DNA from: Actinomadura sp. GC306
Lineage (GTDB): Bacteria > Actinomycetota > Actinomycetes > Streptosporangiales > Streptosporangiaceae
Direction of reading: 5' to 3'
NCBI RefSeq assembly: GCF_004348665.1
Contig: NZ_SMKM01000001.1
Location: forward strand, 62,001-126,000
DNA length: 64,000 nucleotides
The notes under the pieces are model-generated. The model was not told the DNA's origin, searched no databases, and saw only the letters and a program-made list of their open reading frames with translations. Positions 48,121 to 57,514 of this stretch are shown piece by piece (within the stretch, counting starts at the first letter, position 1; the number at the start of each line of letters is the position of its first letter). The position numbers were made by a program, and so were the translations under genes.

Positions 48121-49191
48121 ATGAGACGTGGGTTGACCGGTGTCATGGCGGTCCTGGGGGCCGTAGCGGCCGTCGCGTCGGCCGGAAGCGTCTCGGCGGC
48201 CCACCGGGCGCCGGGATCGGTCCTGTTCGAGGAGTCGTTCACCAGGGCCACCGCGGACTCGCGGCTGATCGGGTACGGGGCGGCGTGCCTGACCGGCGCG
48301 CGGCGCGGGGGCCCCGTCCAGGAGGCCGCCAACCATCCGCTCGGCGGATGCCACCCCGACCCGGCCGGGCCCGTGCCGCCGACCGGCGCGGCACCCCACG
48401 GATACCTCCAGCTCACCGACGCCCACGACGAGGAGACCGGCGCCGTCATGTTCGACACGCCGATCCCGGCGGCGAACGGCGTGCGGGTGACCTTCGAGCA
48501 GTGGCAGTACGGCAACACCACGCGGACCGCGGCGGACGGGATCTCCTTCTTCCTCACCGACGGGGCCCGGCGGCTCACCACGCCCGGCGCATTCGGGGGA
48601 AGCCTCGGCTACGCCCAGAAATCGCCGGACGGCAGGGCGGACGGCCAGATCATCCCGGGAGTCGACGGCGGCTACCTCGGTATCGGCCTCGACGTGCTGG
48701 GCAACTACTTCGGCGACGGGGAAAGGCGCGGGAACGGCTGCGCGCGGCGCTCCCCGGCCGGGACGCGCTGGCCGGCCCCCGTCCCCGGCCCCAACGTCGT
48801 GACCGCCCGCGGGCCGGGCGACGGCATCGAGGGGTACTGCTTCCTCGCCGCCACGACGGGCGACCGCGCGAACGGCGGCCGCTGGTCGTCGACGCTTCCC
48901 GGGTCGCTCAACGGGGACCTGCGCGAGATGCCCGCCGGCGTGTCGGCGCGGCGGGCCGAGACCCTGCTGGAGCCGGTGAAGCGGGTCGTCCGCGTCTCGG
49001 TCCCGCCCGGGTCCGGCGCGGAGGCGACGGTCGACATCGACTTCCGGAACGGGAAGGGCTTCCAGCGGGTGCTGCGGTTCCACGTCCCGCGGCCCCTTCC
49101 GGACACGGTCAAGTTCGGGTTCGCCGCGTCCACGGGGCCGTTCACCGACGTGCACCTCATCCGCGAGCTGACCGTGCGCACCATCCGCTGA
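48121..49191 (+). CDS. Secreted L-type-lectin-like protein
   Basis: A 356-aa exported protein. Residues 1-27 form a signal peptide (MRRGLTGVMAVLGAVAAVASAGSVSA, then AHRAP). The mature part resembles bacterial legume-lectin-like (LamG/concanavalin fold) domains: FEESFTRATADSRLIGYGAACL, FEQWQYGNTTRTAADGISFFLTDG, GGYLGIGLDVLGNYFGDG, and the C-terminal VKFGFAASTGPFTDVHLIREL. It probably binds carbohydrate outside the cell. ATG48121 is the likely start; TTG48115 is possible. It stands alone between the polyketide cluster and the catabolic island and shows no tie to either. Confidence 0.8.
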   Translation: MRRGLTGVMAVLGAVAAVASAGSVSAAHRAPGSVLFEESFTRATADSRLIGYGAACLTGARRGGPVQEAANHPLGGCHPDPAGPVPPTGAAPHGYLQLTDAHDEETGAVMFDTPIPAANGVRVTFEQWQYGNTTRTAADGISFFLTDGARRLTTPGAFGGSLGYAQKSPDGRADGQIIPGVDGGYLGIGLDVLGNYFGDGERRGNGCARRSPAGTRWPAPVPGPNVVTARGPGDGIEGYCFLAATTGDRANGGRWSSTLPGSLNGDLREMPAGVSARRAETLLEPVKRVVRVSVPPGSGAEATVDIDFRNGKGFQRVLRFHVPRPLPDTVKFGFAASTGPFTDVHLIRELTVRTIR

Positions 49192-49199
49192 CCGAGGGC

Positions 49200-50417
49200 T
49201 CAGGGCACGGGCTGCAGCCAGGGGGCGAGGCGGCCGCGGAGCTCCGCATCGTCGAGGGAGAAGGCGGCGGCGGTGTACCGGTGCGTGCCCTTGGCGGTGC
49301 GGGGATGGGCCGCGTGGTACCGCTCGGTGAGCGCGGCGGGATCGCCGGGGGACAGGCCGGCGGCGTCGTAGATGCGCCGCAGGACGGCGGGCGTGTCCCG
49401 GACGAGGTCGTCGTAGGCGACGTCCAGGAGCGTGACCGAGCCGGCCTCGGGGGAGTGGCGGAAGGCGTGCGCGCGGCGGAGCCACAGCTCGGTCTGGCCG
49501 GCCTGGAAGCGGCCGACGTCGGCGGGGTCCACGTCGTCGCTGTAGGTCGAGCGGAACACGGAGAAGAGGCTGGCGCCCGAGGCGACCGTCTGGACGATGT
49601 CGCGGTGCAGGAAGATGACGACGGCACCCGGGAAGGCCGCGGCGAGGCTCGGCAGCTCGGCGGTGTGGGCGGGGGCCTTGAGGACCCAGCGGCGGCCGTC
49701 GGCGGCGTCGAGGGTGTCCAGGACGTGCCGGTAGTCCAGGTAGGTGCCGGTGAGGTCCTGCCCGGCGAGCCACCGGCTGTAGCCGTCCAGGCGGACGGTG
49801 GCGCTCGCGCCCCAGTTGCGGAACCCGGAGTTCATCGCGACGACGCACTCCTCGGGCAGGCGCGGGCCGTGGTCGTGGACGGCGGCCAGGCCCGGGTTGA
49901 GCAGGTCCAGCAGGTCGCTGGCCGCCGCGCCCGCCTCGATGAGCTCCTCGCGCCGCTCCGCGGAGGCCCCGGCGAACTTCCAGGGCATCGCGAGCTCGGC
50001 GGGCAGCGGGGCGCGCAGCCGGGGGTCGGAGGCCAGCAGCCGGAACAGGAAGGTCGTCCCGGTGCGCCAGCCCCCGGTGATGACGAGGGGCGGCCGGCCG
50101 AGCGGCCGGCCGGCGCGCGGGAGGCGGTTCATCGCGAGGCGGGCGCGCAGCCCGGCGACGGCGGTGCCGCGGACCATGCGGGTGCCGACGGCGTTGAGGC
50201 GGCCGTCCTCGCGCGCCGAGGCCAGGTAGTGGCCGAGCCCGGTGCGCCAGGACGCGGGGTCCCCGAGCCCCGCCGGGTCGCCGCCGCGCAGCGCCGCGGT
50301 GACGACGGCGTCGGGGTCGAGGACGTAGGCGTCAGGGTTGGCCGCGCGGTCGGCCTCGGCCGCGGCGTAGACCGCCTCGGCCTGCGGGGTGCGCGGGGCA
50401 GGGCGCCAGGTCGTCAC
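49200..50417 (-). CDS. Sulfotransferase-family protein (Sulfotransfer_3 type)
   Basis: A 405-aa P-loop protein. The 5'-phosphosulfate loop is PPLVITGGWRTGTTFLFRLL, and the 3'-phosphate region is AAAFPGAVVIFLHRDIVQTVAS. Actinobacterial genes of this type often lie in steroid or fatty-acid catabolic loci, where their activity is unproven. GTG50417 has GGGGAG 6 nt upstream. Its start overlaps the end of the DUF1214 gene by 4 bp, so the two form an operon. Transfer of sulfate to a sterol-like hydroxyl is possible but inferred. Confidence 0.83.
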   Translation of the reverse strand: MTTWRPAPRTPQAEAVYAAAEADRAANPDAYVLDPDAVVTAALRGGDPAGLGDPASWRTGLGHYLASAREDGRLNAVGTRMVRGTAVAGLRARLAMNRLPRAGRPLGRPPLVITGGWRTGTTFLFRLLASDPRLRAPLPAELAMPWKFAGASAERREELIEAGAAASDLLDLLNPGLAAVHDHGPRLPEECVVAMNSGFRNWGASATVRLDGYSRWLAGQDLTGTYLDYRHVLDTLDAADGRRWVLKAPAHTAELPSLAAAFPGAVVIFLHRDIVQTVASGASLFSVFRSTYSDDVDPADVGRFQAGQTELWLRRAHAFRHSPEAGSVTLLDVAYDDLVRDTPAVLRRIYDAAGLSPGDPAALTERYHAAHPRTAKGTHRYTAAAFSLDDAELRGRLAPWLQPVP

Positions 50418-51529
50418 GAGTCGCTCCCCACCTGGTCGATTCGCCGGACGTGGACGCGCGGCAGCGGCGGCGCGTGCTCGGCGTGGAGCCAGCGCAGCAC
50501 GATCAGCCCGGACGGACGGCCCTCGGTGTCGAGCCAGTCGCCGCCGGGCGGCAGGGCGTCCGGCCGCCGCGCGGCCAGGACGAGCCGGTAGCGGCCGTCG
50601 CGGAGGGCGGCGTTGCCGCCGGTCCGCGACACCGGCCGGTGCCGGTGGTCGAGGGAGTTGAGGTGCCTGCTGTAGAGCAGGGCGTTCCAGTGGCGGCACG
50701 GGACGGTCTCGCCCTCGACGACGAGCGCCTCGTCCGGGCCGAGCCGCCAGGCGCCGCGCTGGTAGTGGATGCCGGGCTCGGTGTAGGCGGCGCCGCCGGC
50801 CATCTCCGCCCAGTGGTGCACGGCGTTGGGTTCGACCTGGCCGTCGACCGCCGCGAACACGGCGGGCATCGCCTGGACGGTCCCCGCGAGCCGCCGCAGC
50901 CGGTGCCGGAACCGCGCCGCGTCGATCGGCGGCGGGGCTTCGGGCGGCGTGACCGGCTCGATCGCGCACCGGCCGGGGCGGTCGCGGGCGACGTCGTCGT
51001 GGAAGTTGCGGACCCACAGCTGCCCGTTGCCCTCGGGCAGCGGCAGCCACGGCCCCGCCGGCGGCCGTTCCCCGCCGACGAGCAGGGAGAACTCGCCGGC
51101 GGAATCGGTCGGGAGCTCGTCGCCGTCGATGCGGGACGCGGCCTCCGCCCCGCCGCCGGACGCGGTGTAGGCGGTGATCGAGGTGTAGACGGCGTCCCCG
51201 GAGTGGCCGGTGATCCGGTACTGCCGGTCGCCCCGCACGTCGGCGACCCAGTAGCGGGTGTCGGGGTTGTCCATGAAGAACTTCTGCCGCCAGCCGTTGA
51301 ACGGGACCAGCTCGGGCAGCTCGCGGTCGACCTCGAAGCGGGCCAGCTGGTTGTGCAGGCCGCGCAGCAGCGCGCGGTAGCCGTCGGCGCGCTCGTCCTC
51401 GGACAGGCGGGGGTCGTCGAGGTGCCGCCCGGCGGCCGACATCGCGTCCACGACCTCGGCCCAGGCCCGAGCCTCCGGTGTCGCGGGGCCGGCGTGCTCG
51501 CTAGGGGCGGCGCCGTCCGTCGTGCCCAT
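50414..51529 (-). CDS. DUF1214-family protein
   Basis: A 371-aa protein with the DUF1214 signature region (about 275-355: DEALVVEGETVPCRHWNALLYSRHLNSLD, and GRYRLVLAARRPDALP). The function of the family is unknown. The N-terminal 90 residues include FNGWRQKFFMDNPDTRYWVADV, common to actinobacterial members. It is cotranscribed with the sulfotransferase-like gene. ATG51529 faces a 200-bp divergent region, shared with the SnoaL-like gene, that holds a CGACGTCG palindrome, so it probably belongs to the catabolic regulon. Confidence 0.75.
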   Translation of the reverse strand: MGTTDGAAPSEHAGPATPEARAWAEVVDAMSAAGRHLDDPRLSEDERADGYRALLRGLHNQLARFEVDRELPELVPFNGWRQKFFMDNPDTRYWVADVRGDRQYRITGHSGDAVYTSITAYTASGGGAEAASRIDGDELPTDSAGEFSLLVGGERPPAGPWLPLPEGNGQLWVRNFHDDVARDRPGRCAIEPVTPPEAPPPIDAARFRHRLRRLAGTVQAMPAVFAAVDGQVEPNAVHHWAEMAGGAAYTEPGIHYQRGAWRLGPDEALVVEGETVPCRHWNALLYSRHLNSLDHRHRPVSRTGGNAALRDGRYRLVLAARRPDALPPGGDWLDTEGRPSGLIVLRWLHAEHAPPLPRVHVRRIDQVGSDS

Positions 51530-51624
51530 CGCTCGCCCTCACTCCCATCCGGCCCGGGGCCACCGGAGAAAGTGCCAACTTACCAACCGGCCCGTCCCGC
51601 CCCGCGCCGGGGGCGTTAGGTGGT

Positions 51625-51636
51625 TTCGACGTCGAA
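51625..51636. promoter_or_regulatory. CGACGTCG palindrome between DUF1214 and SnoaL-like genes
   Basis: TTCGACGTCGAA is a perfect 12-bp palindrome in the divergent promoter region 51530-51729. The same core appears in four other intergenic sites of the catabolic island, including before the tetR gene. Confidence 0.5.
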
Positions 51637-51729
51637 GTCGAGTTAGGATCGAGGGGCGCGCGGGCGGAACGGCCGCGTGCGGGCGGGCCGTTGCGGCGCG
51701 CATCCCGACTACTGCCGAGGGGGTCGAGC

Positions 51730-52173
51730 GTGGACGGTGCACGCATCGCCGACATCATCGAGATCGAACAGCTGCTCGCGCGGTACGCGGCCGGCATGAC
51801 GATGGACGACGTGGACGCGGTCCTCGCCGTGTTCGCGCCGGGCGGCACCTACAGCGCCTTCGGGGAGAAGTACGGGACCGCCGACTTCCCCTCGCTCATG
51901 GCCGCCGCGCCCAAGGGGGTGTTCTCCGTGAGCACCCCGGCGATCGAGTTCGACGGCGACGACTCCGCGACGGGCGTGCAGCCCCTCTGCTTCGTCGCCC
52001 AGGCCGACCACTCGATGCGGATCGGCTACTACACCGACGCCTACCGGCGGACGCCGGACGGGTGGCGGCTGCACACCCGGGCCATGACGTTCCTGCGCCG
52101 CGACGGCTCCCGCGACTCCGGCCGCCCGCACGACCCCCGGCGCCCGGCGCCCGGGCAGACGTCCGCGAACTGA
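51730..52173 (+). CDS. SnoaL-like (NTF2-fold) protein
   Basis: A 147-aa protein of the SnoaL_4/NTF2 fold. It has an N-terminal helix pair IEIEQLLARYAAGMTMDDVDAVLAVFAPGG and the strand set GYYTDAYRRTPDGWRLHTRAMTFL. Such proteins in catabolic loci act as isomerases, hydratases or cyclases on acyl-CoA or steroid substrates. GTG51730 has GAGGGGG 6 nt upstream. It heads an operon with two acyl-CoA dehydrogenase subunits (2-bp gap to the next gene). No catalytic residues can be named with confidence. Confidence 0.8.
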   Translation: MDGARIADIIEIEQLLARYAAGMTMDDVDAVLAVFAPGGTYSAFGEKYGTADFPSLMAAAPKGVFSVSTPAIEFDGDDSATGVQPLCFVAQADHSMRIGYYTDAYRRTPDGWRLHTRAMTFLRRDGSRDSGRPHDPRRPAPGQTSAN

Positions 52174-52175
52174 GC

Positions 52176-53306
52176 ATGGACCTGCAGGAGTTCCGCGCCG
52201 GCCTGGACCGCTGGCTCGACGAGCACGGGGCCGGGCTCGTCCTCCCGCACGGCCCGGACGTCACGCTCGACACGGAGATGGAGCACCTCGCCAAGGTCAA
52301 GCGCCTGGCGTACGACGCGGGCTGGATGCGCTGGGGCTGGCCGGAGCGCGTGGGAGGGCTCGGGGGCTCCACGCTCATGCGGGCCTACCTCGGTGAGGCA
52401 CTGGCGTCCCGCGACCTGATCGAGCCGGGCATCTACTCCATGACGGAGGTGCTCGCGCCGACCATGATCGAGTTCGCGCGCCCGGAGCTGGCGGCGGAGA
52501 TGGTCCCGCGGCTGCTGCGCGGCGACGAGACGTGGTGCCAGGGGTTCTCCGAGCCGAGCACCGGCAGCAACCTGGGCTCGCTGGCGTGCCGCGCCCGCCC
52601 GGACGGTGACGACTGGCTCGTCAGCGGCCAGAAGGTGTGGACGAGCCTGGCGCAGTACGCCCAGCGCTGCGTCCTGCTGACCCGGACCGGCTCCCCGGAG
52701 TCGGGCCACCGGGGCATCACCGCCCTGTTCGTCGACATGGACTCGCCCGGGATCACGGTCCGCCCCATCGAGGCGATGCACGGGCGGGACGAGTTCTGCG
52801 AGGTGTTCTTCGACGAGGTGCGCGTCCCGGGCGACCGCAGGCTGGGCGAGGTCGACGGCGGCTGGGCCGTCGCGATGGACCTGCTGCCCTACGAGCGGAG
52901 CACCTCGCTGTGGCACCGCGGCGCGTTCCTGCGGCAGCGGCTGGAGCACCTGCTCGCCTCCCCGTCCGGTGCGGCGCTCGACCCCGACGCCCTCGGCGAG
53001 GCGGCCCAGCTGGCGTTCGCGTTCCACGCCCGGTCCCGGTCCACGCAGTACCGGATGGCGGGCGGCGAGCGGCTCGGCGCGGAGACCTCGGTCGACAAGG
53101 TCCTGCTCGCGACCACCGAGCAGGCGGTGTACGACCTGGTCGCGGACGCCGCGGCGGAGGCCATCGCGCTGGGCGACGACCCGGACGGGACGCGCTGGCG
53201 CACCGAGTTCCTGTACTCGCGCGCGGCCACGATCTACGGCGGCAGCGCCGAGATCCAGCGCAACATCATCGCGCGCCGCCTGCTCGACCTGGGAGTGGAC
53301 CGATGA
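52176..53306 (+). CDS. Acyl-CoA dehydrogenase, alpha-type subunit
   Basis: A 376-aa FAD acyl-CoA dehydrogenase. Conserved parts are WCQGFSEPSTGSNLGSL (flavin/substrate loop), GQKVWTSLAQYA, and the C-terminal IYGGSAEIQRNIIARRLL. Together with the next, shorter gene it looks like the alpha2beta2 enzymes of steroid side-chain catabolism (ChsE/FadE pairs). ATG52176 lies 2 bp after the SnoaL-like stop. The partner's ATG overlaps this stop. The substrate is probably a ring-bearing acyl-CoA, inferred from the pairing and neighbours. Confidence 0.88.
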   Translation: MDLQEFRAGLDRWLDEHGAGLVLPHGPDVTLDTEMEHLAKVKRLAYDAGWMRWGWPERVGGLGGSTLMRAYLGEALASRDLIEPGIYSMTEVLAPTMIEFARPELAAEMVPRLLRGDETWCQGFSEPSTGSNLGSLACRARPDGDDWLVSGQKVWTSLAQYAQRCVLLTRTGSPESGHRGITALFVDMDSPGITVRPIEAMHGRDEFCEVFFDEVRVPGDRRLGEVDGGWAVAMDLLPYERSTSLWHRGAFLRQRLEHLLASPSGAALDPDALGEAAQLAFAFHARSRSTQYRMAGGERLGAETSVDKVLLATTEQAVYDLVADAAAEAIALGDDPDGTRWRTEFLYSRAATIYGGSAEIQRNIIARRLLDLGVDR

Positions 53307-54280
53307 TCGACGCCGAGACCGCCGAACTGCTGGGGGAGAGCCTGCGCCGCGCCTTCGAGAAGGGCGCCGCAGCGCCGGCCGACGCCGCGCTGGACGAGGT
53401 CGGCTGGTGCGAGGCACTGGCGGCCGAGGGCGTCTCCGTCGTGCCGCTGCTGTTCGCCGAGCAGGGGGCCGCGAACGCGGCCTCCGGCGCGCTGGACGAC
53501 CTGCTGACGGCCATGCTCGGGCTCCCGCCCGGCAGGGACACGGCGTTCGTCCTGCCGGAGTTCGGCGGCGGGACGGCGCCCGGCTCGGTCCGGGACGGCG
53601 CCCTCGCGGTGCGCGGCCTCGGCACCGTCCGGATGGCGGCGGCCGGCCGGGCGGTGGTGGTCACCGAGGAGCACCGGGCGGTCGTCGTGGAGGCGGCGGG
53701 CCTGCGGGTGCGGCCGGTCGAGGGCATCGATCCGCGGCTCGGCCTGGTCAGGGTCGAGGCCACCGGCCTTCCCGTTGACGCCGAGCAGGCCACCGAGGCC
53801 GGGTGGGCGGAGGCACTGGCCGCGGGCCGGCTGGCACTGGCCGCCGAGGCGGCCGGCGCGAGCCGCACGATGCTCCGGCTCGCCCGGGAGCACGCCGTGA
53901 CCCGCGTCCAGTTCGGCCGGCCGATCGGCTCGTTCCAGGCCGTCCGGCACCGGCTCGCCGAGTGCCTCGTGGCGATCGAGAGCGCCGAAGCGGCCCTCGC
54001 CGCCGCCGTCGAGATGGCGGACGGGCGGTGGCCCGCACAGGTGCCCCCGGTGCCGGCCGCGATCGCGAAGGCGCTCGCCGGGCGGCACGCGCGCACGGTG
54101 GCGCGGCACTGCCAGCAGGTGCTCGCCGGCGTGGGATTCACCGGCGAGCACGACTTCCACCACCACTTCCGCCGCGTCCTCGCGCTCGACGGGCTCCTCG
54201 GCGACGCCCGGACCCTGACCCGCGAGCTCGGCGAGGAGATGCTGCGCGGCCGCCGGCTGCCGGCGGTGCCGCCCCTGTGA
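53303..54280 (+). CDS. Acyl-CoA dehydrogenase, short beta-type subunit
   Basis: A 325-aa acyl-CoA-dehydrogenase-like protein with an eroded N-terminal half and a conserved C-terminal helical domain (HAVTRVQFGRPIGSFQAVRHRLAECLVAIESAEAAL). It lacks the middle FAD/substrate loop (Ser-Glu-Pro type) seen in its partner, which fits the role of non-catalytic partner subunit. ATG53303 overlaps the partner's stop (ATGA), supporting a stable heteromer. A strong hairpin follows. Confidence 0.85.
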   Translation: MIDAETAELLGESLRRAFEKGAAAPADAALDEVGWCEALAAEGVSVVPLLFAEQGAANAASGALDDLLTAMLGLPPGRDTAFVLPEFGGGTAPGSVRDGALAVRGLGTVRMAAAGRAVVVTEEHRAVVVEAAGLRVRPVEGIDPRLGLVRVEATGLPVDAEQATEAGWAEALAAGRLALAAEAAGASRTMLRLAREHAVTRVQFGRPIGSFQAVRHRLAECLVAIESAEAALAAAVEMADGRWPAQVPPVPAAIAKALAGRHARTVARHCQQVLAGVGFTGEHDFHHHFRRVLALDGLLGDARTLTRELGEEMLRGRRLPAVPPL

Positions 54281-54307
54281 CACGGGTGCTGTAACACGGG
54301 CCGAAAC

Positions 54308-54347
54308 GCCGATGGCCTCCCGTCCACATGGGCGGGAGGCCATCGGC
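54308..54347. terminator. Bidirectional hairpin between convergent operons
   Basis: GCCGATGGCCTCCCG (54308-54322) pairs perfectly with 54333-54347 around a 10-nt loop, between the beta-subunit gene and the convergent enoyl-CoA hydratase gene. Confidence 0.85.
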
Positions 54348-54358
54348 ATTGGAACCCG

Positions 54359-55156
54359 TCAGGCGTCGTCGCGCTTGGACAGCTGCCTGTCCAGGGTCTT
54401 GCGCAGCTCCGGCGACAGGAACGAGCGGTCCTCCGCGGCGATCGCGAAGTCGAGGGTGGCGAGCACCGCGCGCTCCAGATGGAGGTTCAGGATCCGCTTG
54501 GTGTCCTCCAGCGCCCGGCGCGGCATCGCGGCGAGCTTGCGCGCGCACTCCAGGGCCGCGGGCATCACCTCGTCGCCGGGGCGGACGTGGTTGGCCAGCC
54601 CGATCTCCGCCGCCCGGCGCGCACTGATCCGCTCACCGGTCAGCGCGTACTCCTTCGCCAGCTGCAGGCTGGTCAGCAGCGGCCAGGTCACCGGCCCCCC
54701 GTCCGCGGCGACGAGCCCGACCATGACGTGCGGGTCGGCGAGGTGGGCGCTCTCGGCCATGAACACGATGTCGGACAGCGCCACCAGGCTGCAGCCGAGG
54801 CCGACCGCCGGGCCGTTGACCGCGGCGACGATCGGCAGCCGGCACTGCACCATCCCGGTGACGATGCGGCGCGCGTCGGCGAGCGTCTGCCGCCGCAGGC
54901 CGTCGTCCTTGGTGAGCTCGTCGATGTAGCCGAAGTCGCCGCCGGCCGAGAACGCCCGCCCGGCGCCGGTGAGCACGACCGCGCGGGCGTCGTCGTCCGC
55001 GTCGAGCTGCGGGAACAGCGCCCCGAGGCCCTCGTGCAGGGCGTGGTTCGTCGCGTTGAGCCGCTCGGGGCGGTTCAGCGTCACGATCCGGATCGGCCCG
55101 TCGGCGGTGACGGTGATCTCCTCGGGCAGGTCGTAGCGACCGTCGGGGCCGGTCAT
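54359..55156 (-). CDS. Enoyl-CoA hydratase/isomerase
   Basis: A 265-aa crotonase-fold enzyme. The oxyanion-hole strands are GRAFSAGGDFGYID and NGPAVGLGCSLVALSDIVFM, with the acidic segment AADGGPVTWPLL further on. It hydrates the double bond made by an acyl-CoA dehydrogenase, or isomerises it. ATG55156 overlaps the stop of the upstream acyl-CoA dehydrogenase gene (ATGA), so it is the last gene of a three-gene minus-strand operon. The pair plus hydratase give consecutive beta-oxidation steps. Confidence 0.88.
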   Translation of the reverse strand: MTGPDGRYDLPEEITVTADGPIRIVTLNRPERLNATNHALHEGLGALFPQLDADDDARAVVLTGAGRAFSAGGDFGYIDELTKDDGLRRQTLADARRIVTGMVQCRLPIVAAVNGPAVGLGCSLVALSDIVFMAESAHLADPHVMVGLVAADGGPVTWPLLTSLQLAKEYALTGERISARRAAEIGLANHVRPGDEVMPAALECARKLAAMPRRALEDTKRILNLHLERAVLATLDFAIAAEDRSFLSPELRKTLDRQLSKRDDA

Positions 55157-56283
55157 GACGCCGGCAGCCCGAGGATGCGGGTCGCCACCAGGTTGCGCTG
55201 GATCTGCGACGTCCCGCCCATGACGCTCTGCGCCCGGCTGTAGAGATACATCTTCAGCCACGTGTCCTCCTCGATCCCGGCGGTCCGCTCGCTGACGCCC
55301 AGCGCGGCGTGCCCGACGGCCTGTTCGACCCATGTCATCAGCAGCTTGTCCACCGAGCCCTCGGGGCCGTGCGAGACGCCGTCGAGCCGGTCGGAGAGCC
55401 GGCGGCACACGTGCAGCCGCAGCATCTCCGCCTCGACGACCGCCCACGCGACGTCGCGGACGTTCTCGCTGGAGTAGCGCTCCGGCTCCGCGCGCAGCCG
55501 CTCCACCAGCTCGTTCACGGCCTTGCCGTACCGCGCGACGTAACCCAGCTCGCCCGGCTCGCGCTCGTGGCTGACCACGGTCATCGCGAGCCGCCAGCCC
55601 TCGCCCGGCTCGCCGATCATGTCGGCCGCGCGGGCGACCGCGCCGTCGAAGACGACCTCGCCGAACTCCCGGGTGATCCCGTTGACCATCTTGAGCGGCC
55701 GCTGCTCGACGCCCGGCTGGTCCATCGGGACGGCGAACGCCGACAGCCCGCGGTGCTTGGGCGCGTCCGGGTCGGTCCGCGCCAGCACCAGGCACCAGGC
55801 CGCGCTGTCGGAGTAGCTCGTCCAGACCTTGTGCCCGGTGATCACGTACTCGTCGCCGCGGCGCTCCGCGCGGGTGCGCAGCGACGCGAGGTCCGACCCG
55901 GCGTCCGGTTCGCTGAACCCCTGGCACCAGCGGTCGCGCCCGTTGACGATGCCGGGCAGGAACCGGCGCCTGACGTCGTCGTTCCCGTGCCGCAGCAGTC
56001 CCTGCACCAGGTAGCCGAGGCTCGGGCGCGGGGGAGCGCCGGCCGCGGCCAGCTCCTCGTCGACGATCGCCTCGTACACGCTCGGCAGCCCCTGGCCGCC
56101 GATCTCCTCCGGCCAGGACAGCGCGAAGAAGCCGGCGTCGTAGAGGGCCTGGTGCCAGGGCGCCTGCCCGTCCCAGTACGCGTCGGACGTCGAGGACGCC
56201 GGGAGACCCGGGTTGTTCTCGGCGAGCCAGGCCCGCAGCCGCGTGCGGAACGCGGCCTCCTCCGGGGAGTCAGCGAAGTCCAC
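55153..56283 (-). CDS. Acyl-CoA dehydrogenase, alpha-type subunit (second pair)
   Basis: A 376-aa enzyme with an intact substrate/FAD loop (WCQGFSEPDAGSDLASL), GHKVWTSYSDSA and the C-terminal VMGGTSQIQRNLVATRIL. It is about as long as the alpha subunit at 52-53 kb and also stands next to a shorter partner, so it is probably the catalytic half of a second heteromeric dehydrogenase. GTG56283 has GGAGG upstream and overlaps the partner gene end by 14 bp. Confidence 0.88.
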   Translation of the reverse strand: MDFADSPEEAAFRTRLRAWLAENNPGLPASSTSDAYWDGQAPWHQALYDAGFFALSWPEEIGGQGLPSVYEAIVDEELAAAGAPPRPSLGYLVQGLLRHGNDDVRRRFLPGIVNGRDRWCQGFSEPDAGSDLASLRTRAERRGDEYVITGHKVWTSYSDSAAWCLVLARTDPDAPKHRGLSAFAVPMDQPGVEQRPLKMVNGITREFGEVVFDGAVARAADMIGEPGEGWRLAMTVVSHEREPGELGYVARYGKAVNELVERLRAEPERYSSENVRDVAWAVVEAEMLRLHVCRRLSDRLDGVSHGPEGSVDKLLMTWVEQAVGHAALGVSERTAGIEEDTWLKMYLYSRAQSVMGGTSQIQRNLVATRILGLPAS

Positions 56284-57313
56284 CGGGCACGCCTCCGATC
56301 TTGCGGCGGGCGGCGACCCGGTCCAGGTGCGCGCCGACGCCGCCGAGCAGTTGGGTCGAGAAGAGCGCTCGCCGCAGGTAGACGTGCGCGAGGCACTCCC
56401 AGGTGTTGCCGATGCCGCCGTGTACCTGGATGGCGGTCTCGCACACCGCGCGGGCGGCGCGGGCGCAGTACGCCTTCGCGATCGCCGCCGCGTCCAGCGC
56501 CTCACCCGGCGGGAGGGTGTCGGCCGCCCAGGCGGCGTGCAGCGCGACGCTCCGCGAGCCCTCCACCGAGACGTGCGCGTCGGCGAGCATGTGCTGGACG
56601 CTCTGGAACGAGCCGATCGCCGTGCCGTACTGCTCCCGGACGCTCGCGTACGAGCACGCCAGCTCGACCGCGCCGCGCATCGTCCCGACGAGGTCGGCGC
56701 AGGTGAGCGCGACGACGAAGGCCGTCCAGCCCTCGATGTCCGCGGGGGTGAGGGGGGTCTGGACACCGGACGGGCGAAGGGCCGGCGGCCCGGCGATCCC
56801 GGCGGCCGGGCGGGTGAGGTCGCGCGCCGGCGTCGCGCCGTCCACCGGGACGGTGACCAGCGCGTGGCCGCCATCGGCCACCGCGAGCGCCAGGGCGGAC
56901 ACGCCGCCGTGGACGTCGACCGCGGTGCCCGAGCAGGGCGCGCCCGCGCCCGCGGTGACGGCGAGGCCGGACAGGTCGGGGGTGAGCAGCACGGTCTCGG
57001 GCTCCGCGGCGGGCGGCGCGGCCGCCAGCCGGCGCAGCTCGGCGGCCAGCGTCGGGCCGAGGAACGGGGCGTCGGCGAGGCCGCGGCCGAGTTCCTCCGC
57101 CACGATCGCGGTCTCGACCGCGGACGCGAGCGGCCGGTCCCCGTCGCCGGGGGTGCGCAGCTCGCGCCAGCCGGTGGCCGCGAGCGCGGTGTCCAGCTTG
57201 GCGGCCCGCGCGGTGTCGCCGAGCTCGGCGACCGACTTCGGGCCGAGGTCGCCGGCGAGCCGGGCGGCGGCGTCGCGCAGCGCCTGCTGCTCCGGGGAGA
57301 GACGGACGTCCAT
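56270..57313 (-). CDS. Acyl-CoA dehydrogenase, short partner subunit (second pair)
   Basis: A 347-aa acyl-CoA-dehydrogenase-like protein. The N-terminal helical domain is present (VRLSPEQQALRDAAARLAGDL), the middle beta domain is shortened, and the C-terminal domain is clear (YASVREQYGTAIGSFQSVQHMLADAHV, AIQVHGGIGNTWE). It probably pairs with the downstream alpha-type subunit, whose start it overlaps. ATG57313 faces a 271-bp divergent region with the CoA ligase gene, where a TGACGTCGATGTCA operator lies. Confidence 0.86.
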   Translation of the reverse strand: MDVRLSPEQQALRDAAARLAGDLGPKSVAELGDTARAAKLDTALAATGWRELRTPGDGDRPLASAVETAIVAEELGRGLADAPFLGPTLAAELRRLAAAPPAAEPETVLLTPDLSGLAVTAGAGAPCSGTAVDVHGGVSALALAVADGGHALVTVPVDGATPARDLTRPAAGIAGPPALRPSGVQTPLTPADIEGWTAFVVALTCADLVGTMRGAVELACSYASVREQYGTAIGSFQSVQHMLADAHVSVEGSRSVALHAAWAADTLPPGEALDAAAIAKAYCARAARAVCETAIQVHGGIGNTWECLAHVYLRRALFSTQLLGGVGAHLDRVAARRKIGGVPGGLR

Positions 57314-57514
57314 CAGCGGTCACATCGCAGGGGGAGGGCGGAGCGGCCCCGGCCCGGCGGCCGCGGCGGCGCGGCCGCGGCGGGGGCGTCCGCGGTGGGT
57401 TCGGTCATTTCGATCATGTACCGGCAACCTCGGAAGAAGACGCGCCGGGACCGGTGACCAGGCCGCCGGCGCGGACGTTGCGAGCGATTTACACTTCTAG
57501 ATAAAAGTCTATAC